NCBI RefSeq assembly: GCF_013337285.1
Contig: NZ_SUPW01000008.1
Location: 124,001-188,000, forward strand
Direction: 5' to 3'
Origin: Agrobacterium tumefaciens
GTDB taxonomy: Bacteria; Pseudomonadota; Alphaproteobacteria; Rhizobiales; Rhizobiaceae
Length of the DNA: 64,000 nt
Each line of letters starts with the position of its first letter. The first letter of the stretch is position 1. Below, piece by piece: positions 8,091 to 18,653 of this stretch. The notes under the pieces are model-generated. The model saw only the letters and a list, made by a program, of their open reading frames with translations, ran no database searches and had not been told where the DNA came from. The position numbers and the translations under genes were made by a program.

Positions 8091-9698
8091 TCAGCTATCG
8101 ACCGCGGTATCCGCCCAGTTGGAAACTGCCCAGCGCGGATTGCTGGCGACATGTTTGACCGTATCGCGCGCCACCGTGATGAAACCCCATTCGGCGACGT
8201 TGATGAGCGGCAGATCGGCTGTAACCTGTTTCTGGAAATCCTTGTAGAGTGCTGTCCGTGCAGTCGTATCCACGGTTTCCGCCGCCTTGTCGATCAGCGT
8301 ATCGAGCGCCTTGTTCTCATACCCGCCCTGATTGGAGAAGCCGACGCCAGCGGGAATGCCGGATCGCACGAGAATGGTGGTGGAGATTGCGGGATCGCCA
8401 CGGAACACCGGGGGAGCAACGGCCAGATCGAAGGCGTGGTCGGTATAGACGGCCTTCTGGTGTGCGGCGGCATCATTATTTACCAGCTCGGCATCGATGC
8501 CGATTTCCTGAAGCGCCTGACGAAGATAGGAACCGAATTGTTTGGTTTCGTTGAAATAGGGCGCAGGCAGAAGTTTTAGCGCAAAACGCTTTCCGTCGGG
8601 TCCGCGGGCATAACCGGCTTCATCCAGCAGGGCATTGGCCTTGGCCACGTCGAAATCATAGGTCTCGACGTCGTCGGTGTAAAACTGCGGCGCATTCTTC
8701 GGCACGGGACCGGTGGATGCGGTGGCATAACCGAGGAACACCTTGTCGATGACGAATTTTTTGTCGATGGCGTGGGCGATTGCCTTTCTGACCTTCAGGT
8801 CGGCCAGTTCCTTGCGGCGGTGGTTGATTTCCACCACGAGCTGATAGGTCAGTGCCTCGTAACCATCGGCAATCACCTTGATGCCCGGCACCTTGGCGAT
8901 GCGGGCAAGATCGGCGAGCGGCACGGCGGAGAAGGCGGCCAGCTGGATTTCTTCCGCTTCCAGCGCCGAGGCTGCTCCCGCACGATCGGGCAAGACGCGA
9001 TAGATGATTTCTTCGAGCTGCGGCTGGTCTTTGCCCCAGTAATTAGGGTTGCGGGTCAGGCGGTAATATTCGCCGGGTTTGTATTCGGCAAAAACGAATG
9101 GCCCGGTACCAACCGGTTTGGTATTGGCCGGATTGGTGGCGATATCGGTGCCTTCATAGAGATGTTTCGGCACGACGCTGGTGACGACAGGCAGTGCATT
9201 GCGGATGAGCTGGAACGGCGTGGGCTTTGAGAAACGGAAGACGGCCGTGTGGTCGTCAGGCGTTTCCACCTTTTCGAGATTGGCAAAGACCAGCCGGCCG
9301 AGGTTCTGCAACGGTTTCCAGACGGAAAGCGCTGAAAAGGCCACGTCCGCCGAGGTGAAGGGTTTGCCGTCATGCCAGGTCACGCCTTCGCGCAGCTTGA
9401 AGGTGGCGCTCAAGCCATCATCCGATCCCTGCCATTCGGTTGCAAGCCGCGGCTCCAGCCCGTCCTTGCCATCAAAAGAGGCTTCCGCCAGCGGCTCGAC
9501 GATCTTGCTGGCGATATAAAACACGCCATTGGAGGCGACGATGGCCGGATTGAGGTTTTTCGGCTCCGAATCGGCCGCGACGATCAGCCGCCCGCCGGAT
9601 TTTTCCTGCGCTGCGGCAATTCCCGCCAGTCCCGTGGTTGCGGCAAGAGCAAGCGAGGTCTTGAGAAGCGAGCGGCGGGAAAGCTGGACAGGCGACAT
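8091..9698 (-). CDS. Periplasmic substrate-binding protein, SBP family 5 (peptide/nickel type)
   Basis: 535 aa from the ATG at 9698, which has GGAGTG upstream; an upstream in-frame start at 9788 would put the signal peptide inside the protein and is rejected. The N-terminus SRRSLLKTSLALAATTGLAG fits a twin-arginine signal, so the protein may be exported folded. Family 5 features: LNPAIVASNGVFY, LREGVTWHDGKPFTSADVAFS, TGPFVFAEYKPGEYY with NPNYWGKDQP, and LKVRKAIAHAIDK. First gene of the operon, so it sets the ligand for the importer. Ligand not readable. Confidence 0.92.
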   Translation of the reverse strand: MSPVQLSRRSLLKTSLALAATTGLAGIAAAQEKSGGRLIVAADSEPKNLNPAIVASNGVFYIASKIVEPLAEASFDGKDGLEPRLATEWQGSDDGLSATFKLREGVTWHDGKPFTSADVAFSALSVWKPLQNLGRLVFANLEKVETPDDHTAVFRFSKPTPFQLIRNALPVVTSVVPKHLYEGTDIATNPANTKPVGTGPFVFAEYKPGEYYRLTRNPNYWGKDQPQLEEIIYRVLPDRAGAASALEAEEIQLAAFSAVPLADLARIAKVPGIKVIADGYEALTYQLVVEINHRRKELADLKVRKAIAHAIDKKFVIDKVFLGYATASTGPVPKNAPQFYTDDVETYDFDVAKANALLDEAGYARGPDGKRFALKLLPAPYFNETKQFGSYLRQALQEIGIDAELVNNDAAAHQKAVYTDHAFDLAVAPPVFRGDPAISTTILVRSGIPAGVGFSNQGGYENKALDTLIDKAAETVDTTARTALYKDFQKQVTADLPLINVAEWGFITVARDTVKHVASNPRWAVSNWADTAVDS

Positions 9699-10073
9699 GA
9701 ATTTCACTCCGGAAATGAGGGCGAGACGGGCCTTTCCGCTTGGCCCGCGGCACGCCGATCTTAAGACTGCAACCTCGGCAGTGTCCACGTTAATTCGCGC
9801 CCTTTACAGCAATGATTTTACGTTGCGGACGAGTTTGAAGAAACAATATGCCTCACCCACGCCAATCTCGTTTTCTCCGGTTGCCGCAGAAGGTGTCCAG
9901 TCCATCGAAAAACGATTTAATAAAACAAAAACAAAATGTTGATCTTCAATTTTGCTGCGGGCGCATACTGAAACGTGACTGTGGGTGACGTGAAATCTGT
10001 CGCCGAGGCCCCGTTTGGAAAGGGGTAATTAACCTTTATTTTCTATTTCAGGGAGACCGAAATATGTACGTTT
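9699..10073. other. Divergent intergenic region, SBP operon / FtsK-like gene
   Basis: 375 bases without a convincing gene. It must hold the promoter of the minus-strand importer operon and that of the FtsK-like gene. An A-rich stretch lies around 9915-9945 and a small CCCC/GGGG hairpin at 10009-10025, followed by TAATTAACCTTTATTTT. No recognisable operator was found. Confidence 0.5.
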
Positions 10074-12833
<2,760 letters not shown>

Positions 12834-12842
12834 TTGATCATT

Positions 12843-12877
12843 CGGGGCGCGATATTCGGTTGCAAAAACGCGCCCCG
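12843..12877. terminator. Possible terminator or hairpin after the FtsK-like gene
   Basis: A 9-bp perfect stem (12843-12851 with 12869-12877, arms CGGGGCGCG/CGCGCCCCG) with a 17-nt loop, nine bases after the translocase stop. No T-run follows on the plus strand, so termination is uncertain. Confidence 0.4.
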
Positions 12878-12924
12878 TGAATAGCCTGTGCGGCATGGAT
12901 TCTGGTACCGGGAGGGTTCCCCGC

Positions 12925-14001
12925 ATGTCGCACAGCAATGAAAACGTCACCGTTCTCGCAAGGCTGGATGAGCTCGAGCGGTTCTGCCGCAGTGTTTTCC
13001 TCGCCGCCGGCACGGATGAAGAGACGGCCGATGCCGCAACTCGCGCCATGATGCATGGCACAAGGCTCGGCGTTGACAGCCACGGCGTGCGCCTGCTTGC
13101 CCACTATATCACTGCCCTTGAAGGCGGACGTCTCAATCGGCGGCCGCAGATCCGCCGCGTCTCCGGTTTCGGCGCGGTGGAAACCGTCGATGCCGACCAT
13201 GCCCATGGCGCGCGCGCCACCTATGCGGCCATGGACAATGCCATGGCGCTGGCCGAAAAATTCGGTATCGGCGCGGTGGCGATCCGCAATTCCTCGCATT
13301 TCGGTCCGGCCGGCGCCTATGCGCTGGAAGCGGCGCGGCAGGGTTATATCGGCCTTGCCTTCTGCAATTCCGACAGTTTCGTGCGCCTGCATGATGGCGC
13401 GATGCGGTTCCACGGCACCAATCCCATCGCCGTCGGTGTGCCGGCGGCTGATGACATGCCGTGGCTTCTGGATATGGCCACCAGTGCTGTGCCCTATAAT
13501 CGCGTTCTGCTTTATGGCAGCCTTGAACAGCAATTGCCTGATGGTGTGGCGTCTGACGGTGACGGCGTCGACACGCAAAATCCCCATGCCGTTGAAATGC
13601 TGGCACCACTCGGCGGCGCATTCGGCTTCAAGGGCGCGGCGCTGGCTGGCATGGTCGAGATTTTCAGTGCCGTTCTCAGCGGCATGAAGCTCAGTTTCGA
13701 TATAGATCCGATGGGCGGGCCGGATTTTTCCACACCGCGTGGCCTTGGAGCCTTCGTTCTGGCGCTGAAGCCGGAAGCCTTCCTTGAACGGGAAGTGTTC
13801 GACGAGGGCATGAAACGTTATCTTGAAGTGCTGCGCGGCTCGCCCGTACGCGAAGATTGCAAGGTCATGGCGCCGGGTGATCGGGAATGGGCGGTGGCGG
13901 CAAGACGCGAAAGGGAAGGTGCACCCGTCGATCCCGTTACCCGCACGGCCTTTGCAGAACTGGCGTCGAAATTCTCGATCACCCCGCCCGCTTATCATTA
14001 A
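12925..14001 (+). CDS. Ldh-family (malate/L-lactate/ureidoglycolate type) NAD(P)-dependent dehydrogenase
   Basis: 358 aa from the ATG at 12925, which has GGGAGGG eight bases upstream; a GTG at 12877 is in frame but lies in the hairpin. The family (YlbC/AllD/MdlDH fold) oxidises 2-hydroxy acids with NAD(P). Seen: GVDSHGVRLL (D51-H53), the NSSHFGPAGAYALEAA signature with H125, and HGTNPIAVGVP for cofactor binding. Candidate substrates include malate, 2,3-diketogulonate, ureidoglycolate or delta-1-piperideine-2-carboxylate. A ureidoglycine enzyme is encoded 3.7 kb away, but separated and not cotranscribed, so a purine link is only a suggestion. Confidence 0.9.
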   Translation: MSHSNENVTVLARLDELERFCRSVFLAAGTDEETADAATRAMMHGTRLGVDSHGVRLLAHYITALEGGRLNRRPQIRRVSGFGAVETVDADHAHGARATYAAMDNAMALAEKFGIGAVAIRNSSHFGPAGAYALEAARQGYIGLAFCNSDSFVRLHDGAMRFHGTNPIAVGVPAADDMPWLLDMATSAVPYNRVLLYGSLEQQLPDGVASDGDGVDTQNPHAVEMLAPLGGAFGFKGAALAGMVEIFSAVLSGMKLSFDIDPMGGPDFSTPRGLGAFVLALKPEAFLEREVFDEGMKRYLEVLRGSPVREDCKVMAPGDREWAVAARREREGAPVDPVTRTAFAELASKFSITPPAYH

Positions 14002-14018
14002 GGCGGGTCTGCGCTCCG

Positions 14019-16025
14019 TCAGGCGGGGCGCAGCAGCATGTTGGGACGCGGATAGGGGGCTTTCGCCGCACCAAGTCTTTCAGCAACCACCGGGCGTCCG
14101 AGATAATAGCCCTGCGCATAATCGATCTCCAGCTGGCGCACCAGCCGCAGTTGTTCTTCCGTCTCCACGCCTTCGATCAGAATCTTGTGGCCGCGGTTGC
14201 GGATGAGGCGGATCATGTCCTGCAGCATCGCCCGGCCGCGCGGCGTGTTGCTGTCATGCAGGAAGGAGCGGTCGATCTTGACGGTGTCGAAATCGGTCAT
14301 GCGCAGCCAGGAAAGGCCGGCAAATCCGGTTCCGAAATCATCGAGCCAGATGTTGATGCCGAGCGTTTTCAGGTCGTTCAGGCAGCGCAGCAAATCCGAA
14401 TGTATTTCCATATCCAGACCTTCGGTGATCTCGAAGGCGAGCCTGTTGCCGGCGATGCCGGCCTCGACGAGGATCGCTGCAACCGAAGTGGCAAAGCCGG
14501 GATTTTTCAGCTGCATGGGGGATACGTTAACACTGACAACGCCCACCCGGTCATCGGCAAGAATCTGCTTGCAGACGGTCTTGATAGTCCACAGGCCAAG
14601 TTCCATGATCGTGCCGGTGCGTTCGGCGATCGGAATGAAGATGCCGGGCGAAACGGCGCTGCCATCGAGCAGGCGAAGCCGCATCAGGGCTTCCGCTCCC
14701 GGTGTTTCATTGGTCGAGACGTTCAGGATCGGCTGATAGACAAGTGAAACGAGGTTTTCCGCCACGGCGATTTTCAAAAGTGCTGCGATATTTTCCGTCT
14801 CGTCGCTGGTCTGCGGATCGTCCGGGTCGAACAGTTTCATGCAATTGCGGCCGTTGGCCTTGGCGATATAGAGCGCCCGGTCGGCCTCGTTGATGATTTT
14901 CTCCAGCTTGCCGTCCGGATTGGCGCGGGTGAAGGACGCGCCGATGCTGACGGTGACGACGAAGGTACCGTCGCGGCGCTGGTCGTGGGCCAGCGACAGG
15001 TCTTCGACGGTGTGGCGGATCGTCTCCGCCAGCTCGCCTACCTGCTGCCTGGATTTGAACGGCACGAGGACGATGAATTCCTCACCGCCATAACGACCGA
15101 TGGAAGCGCCATGCCCGGCGATTGCATCCTGCAGCGCATTGCCCACCGTCACCAGGCACTTGTCGCCTTCCTGGTGGCCATAGCGGTCATTGTATTTCTT
15201 GAAGAAGTCGACATCGATGAGGAGAACGGCAAAACCCTCCTCCTTCTTGCTCCAATTGTCCCACAGCAGACGCAGCTGATGGTCGATGGCGCGGCGGTTC
15301 TGCAGGCCCGTGAGCGAATCCGTATTCGAAAGCCGCAGCAGCGCCTGGCCGCGCTCATCCGCCGCCTTCTGCTGGGCCTTGGCCTCCAGCGCGTTGAGAA
15401 AGACGTGATAACGTTCCCGGTTCAGGTTCCAGTTCACATAGGAGGTGAAGACGAAGCAGGAAATGTAGAAGGTGCCGAAAGCCACCTTGTAGAACACATC
15501 TTCGGGAAACTGCGTCAACGCCAGAAAATAGGTGACGAGAATGATACCTGATGACACGAGCGACAGATGGAAGCGGAAGGTGAAGAACAGGTTGGCGCCC
15601 ATCATGAAGATCGCCCCGAAAACCATGTAATAGGACATGTTTTCGAGGTTGTCGGTCAAAAGCGAAGGCAGCAGCCAGCCAATATAGCCCATGACAAGCG
15701 CAGTGGCGCAGGTGAGGTCGAGCGCTGCGGTGCTGGCGCCCCTGCGCAGCTGGATCTCCAGCGTCAGCAGCGATGAGACGACCACGAGCAGGCGGGCGAT
15801 GATGGCGTAAAACGCGACGTCGGGGATTAGAATAATGTCGGTGACGGCAAATAGCAGATAGATAAAAACGGCCGTCCACAGGCCCTGTCTGATCGAGCCA
15901 CGGCGGCTGCGCTCACCTTCCTGCTGGTAAAGGGCAAGAAGTTCATCAGAAAACCGGGAGTCCGGCCGCCGATAGTCTTGCTGTCCATTCACCTCTCCCA
16001 ACGTGTGCCTCATGCACTTTCCCAT
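14019..16025 (-). CDS. Membrane GGDEF-EAL protein (c-di-GMP cyclase/phosphodiesterase)
   Basis: 668 aa; ATG at 16025, with a second ATG at 16013 that has GGGAAAG just before it. About six hydrophobic helices fill residues 48-195 (for example WTAVFIYLLFAVTDIIL, AIIARLLVVVSSLLTL). Then comes a short coiled segment, GGDEF domain 230-400 with an intact GGEEF at 313-317, and EAL domain 415-660. EAL 445-447 and the catalytic segments FEITEGL, WLDDFGTGFAGLSWL, KIDRSF and IEGVETEEQ are all intact, so both activities are possible. The RxxD inhibitory site is absent. It is monocistronic and divergent from the methyltransferase gene. The input signal is unknown. Confidence 0.93.
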   Translation of the reverse strand: MGKCMRHTLGEVNGQQDYRRPDSRFSDELLALYQQEGERSRRGSIRQGLWTAVFIYLLFAVTDIILIPDVAFYAIIARLLVVVSSLLTLEIQLRRGASTAALDLTCATALVMGYIGWLLPSLLTDNLENMSYYMVFGAIFMMGANLFFTFRFHLSLVSSGIILVTYFLALTQFPEDVFYKVAFGTFYISCFVFTSYVNWNLNRERYHVFLNALEAKAQQKAADERGQALLRLSNTDSLTGLQNRRAIDHQLRLLWDNWSKKEEGFAVLLIDVDFFKKYNDRYGHQEGDKCLVTVGNALQDAIAGHGASIGRYGGEEFIVLVPFKSRQQVGELAETIRHTVEDLSLAHDQRRDGTFVVTVSIGASFTRANPDGKLEKIINEADRALYIAKANGRNCMKLFDPDDPQTSDETENIAALLKIAVAENLVSLVYQPILNVSTNETPGAEALMRLRLLDGSAVSPGIFIPIAERTGTIMELGLWTIKTVCKQILADDRVGVVSVNVSPMQLKNPGFATSVAAILVEAGIAGNRLAFEITEGLDMEIHSDLLRCLNDLKTLGINIWLDDFGTGFAGLSWLRMTDFDTVKIDRSFLHDSNTPRGRAMLQDMIRLIRNRGHKILIEGVETEEQLRLVRQLEIDYAQGYYLGRPVVAERLGAAKAPYPRPNMLLRPA

Positions 16026-16329
16026 AGTGTTGCGTATACTTTTTTAAGTAACTGCTTATTCCACTTTTCCGTGTGCTCACGCACCCGGTGCGGGTTCCTG
16101 CCGATCTCTGCCGATATGTGTGCAGAACCGGGAAAGGAAGAACGCATCATACGTTCGCAACATTAAGTTTCACTAAATCGCGTATCCGCTTTCTCCTCCG
16201 CCCACGAGTGTGACCAAAAAAATACGCTAATGTAGAAATCTATCCCTACACCGCTCAAAAATTGAAAGCGAGTGGCGTTCCGTCTTCCAGAAACGTATAG
16301 TTAACAATGTGTTAATACTGGAGGCTGAA
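16026..16329. other. Divergent intergenic region between GGDEF-EAL and methyltransferase genes
   Basis: 304 bases. It contains promoters for both flanking genes, the AT-rich stretch 16030-16060 next to the GGDEF-EAL start, and a perfect TTAA-N7-TTAA box at 16301-16315. No coding region is supported. Confidence 0.5.
16301..16315. promoter_or_regulatory. CtrA-like box (TTAA-N7-TTAA)
   Basis: TTAACAATGTGTTAA fits the CtrA full-site consensus. With the preceding G it shares 14 of 16 bases with the box at 3421-3435. It ends 14 bases before the GTG start of the methyltransferase gene, close enough to overlap core promoter elements. Confidence 0.5.
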
Positions 16330-17376
16330 GTGGTGCGGGTAAAGAAGAAAAATCTGGACGGGGCAAGTCTGATCACCCCTGATACTGTCGCAAAAGAGAT
16401 TTTTGCACGCAGAACCGAAACATTCGATGAGCAGTTCGCAGTTGCGAAAGCAGAGATCGCCATCATTCTCGAATTGGCACAGCAGCAATTCGACAATGGT
16501 GTTTTAGCGCATGAGATAATACATCGGACGGCGGGTGCGCTGCATGGATTGCGAGATAAACTCCACTCCAGCGTGTGGGCAGAACTGATCCCGCTGGTAC
16601 AGAATCACTCGGTATCGGAGCATTTTCTCGAAGATCCCTTCACCCGGTGGTCGTTCGAAAAGCCGAGGGGCTATTCCGGCGACGCCCAGTTGCTCGATTT
16701 CATCTACGGTCACGACAGCGTTGCCGGGCTGGTGAAAAACGCCTCACCGCTGGGTGCTGCCCTTTACGATTACACAAAGGATGCCAGTTCTTCGGTTGCC
16801 GTGCGCGAGCGGCGGGACCTGCTGACGCGGTTCGTTGACGAGGCCGCCGCCCGGCACGGCGAGGAGACGGAAATCCTCACCATTGCCTCCGGCCACCTGC
16901 GTGAGGCCGATGCTTCGGTGGCGCTGAAGGAGGGCATGATCAAGCGCTGGGTGGCGCTCGATCAGGATCCCTTGAGCGTCGGCGCGGTCGCCCGTGATTT
17001 CGGCGGCCGCGGCGTGGAGGCAATTGACGGTTCGGTGCGCGACATCGTGCTGCGCACGCAGGAACTCGGCAGCTTCGATCTCATCTATGCGGCCGGCCTT
17101 TATGATTATCTGAACGACCGCGTGGCGATCAAGCTGACACGGCGCTGCATGGAGATGCTGAAGCCCGGCGGCATGTTCCTCTTCGCCAACTTCTCCGAAG
17201 ATATCGTCGTCGACGGCTATATGGAGACCTTCATGAACTGGGCGCTGCTGCTGCGCTCGAAGGCGGATATGTGGCGGATCGTCAATGCCAGCGCCGATCC
17301 TGCAAGTATCGAGGCGGAGGTGTTCTTCGGCGAGAACCACAATATCGTCTATGCGACGATGCGTAAGAAGGGCTGA
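16330..17376 (+). CDS. Class I SAM-dependent methyltransferase, PhcB-like
   Basis: 348 aa from the GTG at 16330, chosen because GGAGG ends 5 bases upstream; an in-frame GTG at 16309 would overlap the CtrA-like box. There is an N-terminal helical domain (1-110), then W-S-F-E-K-P-R-G-Y-S-G-D at 107-118, a signature I associate with proteins annotated as 3-hydroxypalmitate methyl ester synthesis enzymes (PhcB group). The Rossmann methyltransferase follows: ILTIASGHLREAD (182-194), acidic loop LDQD (210-213), FDLIYAAGLYDYL (249-261), LKPGGMFLFANF (277-288). It may methylate a hydroxy fatty acid, but no PhcS/PhcR sensor pair is nearby. Methyltransferase is sure; the substrate is inferred from recall. 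Confidence 0.85.
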   Translation: MVRVKKKNLDGASLITPDTVAKEIFARRTETFDEQFAVAKAEIAIILELAQQQFDNGVLAHEIIHRTAGALHGLRDKLHSSVWAELIPLVQNHSVSEHFLEDPFTRWSFEKPRGYSGDAQLLDFIYGHDSVAGLVKNASPLGAALYDYTKDASSSVAVRERRDLLTRFVDEAAARHGEETEILTIASGHLREADASVALKEGMIKRWVALDQDPLSVGAVARDFGGRGVEAIDGSVRDIVLRTQELGSFDLIYAAGLYDYLNDRVAIKLTRRCMEMLKPGGMFLFANFSEDIVVDGYMETFMNWALLLRSKADMWRIVNASADPASIEAEVFFGENHNIVYATMRKKG

Positions 17377-17430
17377 GATAGAAAGCCGCGCTCGTTATTC
17401 CTTCGTGGGAAGCGAGCGGATGCCACTTGT

Positions 17431-17552
17431 CTCTTCTCCCCGCCGGGGAGAAGTCCGCGGCAGCGGGATGAGGGGGCAAGGGTGCTGTCAATCGCTGGCG
17501 TTGCCCCCACATCCGACCCTTCGGGCCACCTTCTCCCCGGCGGGGAGAAGAA
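17431..17552. repeat. RIME-like rhizobial intergenic mosaic element
   Basis: About 120 bases built from two palindromes. One is CTTCTCCCC-gccg-GGGAGAAG at 17433-17453 and the other a near-identical copy at 17530-17550. Between them an inner inverted pair CGGGATGAGGGGGCAA (17464-17479) / TTGCCCCCACATCCG (17501-17515) lets the whole unit fold into a cruciform. The composition and arrangement match the repeated palindromic elements common between genes in Rhizobium and Agrobacterium. Confidence 0.8.
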
Positions 17553-17669
17553 ATGCGCGGCGACGTCGTCCCCATTTCGTCACCCGTCCCTCGCCAATAA
17601 CCATTTGATTAAACCATATCGCAGGCCTAAGAATCCGCGCCGAATGGATTGCAGAATGGAATGGCTGAA

Positions 17670-18485
17670 ATGAAGAGATATTATTCGGATATGGGCGGTC
17701 TGCCGGGGCAGACGGAACTGCTGTCGAGCAAGGCTGTTTTCAAGACCGCCTATGCGGTCATCCCCAAGACCGTGATGTCCGATATCGTGACAAGCGTGCT
17801 GCCGCACTGGACCGGCACGCGGGCCTGGATCATCGCCCGGCCGATGACGGGTTTTTCCGAGACTTTCGCGCAATATATCGTCGAAGTGCAGCCGGGTGGC
17901 GGCAGTGAGCGGCCGGAGCCGGACGAGCGGGCGCAGGCGGCCATCTTCGTTGTCGAAGGCGAAATGGTCGTGACGTTCGAGGGCGCGCAGCATGCGCTGC
18001 GGGAGGGCTCGTTTGCCTACCTGCCGGCCGGTGCGCGCTGGCAGGTCCAGAACTCCGGCAAGGCGCCCGTCAAGTTCCATTGGGTTCGCAAGGTGTTTCA
18101 GGCGGTTGACGGGCTGGAAATCCCGCCGGCGATCTTTTCGCATGAAGACGAGATCGCCATGTCGGCCATGCCCGATACCGAAGGCAAATGGGCGACGACC
18201 CGCTTCATCGATCCCGAAGACGTGCGTTACGACATGCACCTCAACATCGTCACCTTCCAGCCGGGTGCGACCATTCCCTTCATGGAAACGCATGTGATGG
18301 AACATGGTCTTTACGTGCTGGAGGGCAAGGCGGTCTACCGGCTGAACGAGGACTGGGTGGAAGTTGAGGCCGGTGACTTCATGTGGCTGCGCGCCTATTG
18401 CCCGCAGGCCTGTTATGCGGGCGGCCCCGGCCGGTTCCGTTACCTGCTCTACAAGGATGTGAACCGTCACGTGAAGCTCTGGTAA
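17670..18485 (+). CDS. allE: (S)-ureidoglycine aminohydrolase, bicupin (AllE/YlbA family)
   Basis: 271 aa from the ATG at 17670; ATG 17661 and TTG 17649 are alternatives. It releases ammonia from (S)-ureidoglycine to give ureidoglycolate in purine/allantoin breakdown, using Mn2+. Seen: two cupin halves, and in the second the metal ligands E206, H208, H212 and Q246 (METHVMEHG and CPQACY). Their spacing (2, 4, 34) is the one I recall for the plant enzyme. The ending YLLYKDVNRHVKLW matches the E. coli AllE ending YIYSKDCNRDVEI in pattern. No allantoicase or ureidoglycolate gene is adjacent. Confidence in the family is high. Confidence 0.88.
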   Translation: MKRYYSDMGGLPGQTELLSSKAVFKTAYAVIPKTVMSDIVTSVLPHWTGTRAWIIARPMTGFSETFAQYIVEVQPGGGSERPEPDERAQAAIFVVEGEMVVTFEGAQHALREGSFAYLPAGARWQVQNSGKAPVKFHWVRKVFQAVDGLEIPPAIFSHEDEIAMSAMPDTEGKWATTRFIDPEDVRYDMHLNIVTFQPGATIPFMETHVMEHGLYVLEGKAVYRLNEDWVEVEAGDFMWLRAYCPQACYAGGPGRFRYLLYKDVNRHVKLW

Positions 18486-18513
18486 AGGGCATTCCGGCGG
18501 CGAAATCCGTGAA

Positions 18514-18544
18514 TTATCGCGCAATCCGGCGGCTTGCGCGATAA
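18514..18544. terminator. Strong hairpin after allE
   Basis: An 11-bp perfect stem (TTATCGCGCAA at 18514-18524 with TTGCGCGATAA at 18534-18544) and 9-nt loop, 28 bases after the allE stop. No T-run follows, so it may terminate inefficiently or protect the transcript end. Confidence 0.5.
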
Positions 18545-18653
18545 ATGCTTGCGTTAAATCGAATATCCCTAATAAATCCCGATATGCGGACGGTCGTCGC
18601 CGTGCCGCACCGTTTGGCATCCGCCTGCATCTACCCTTGAGAAGACTGCCCGT

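Noticed and set aside
9699..9788. Upstream start for the family 5 binding protein
   Set aside because: The added 30 residues precede a good Tat-type signal peptide that should be N-terminal, and the ATG at 9698 has its own GGAG site.
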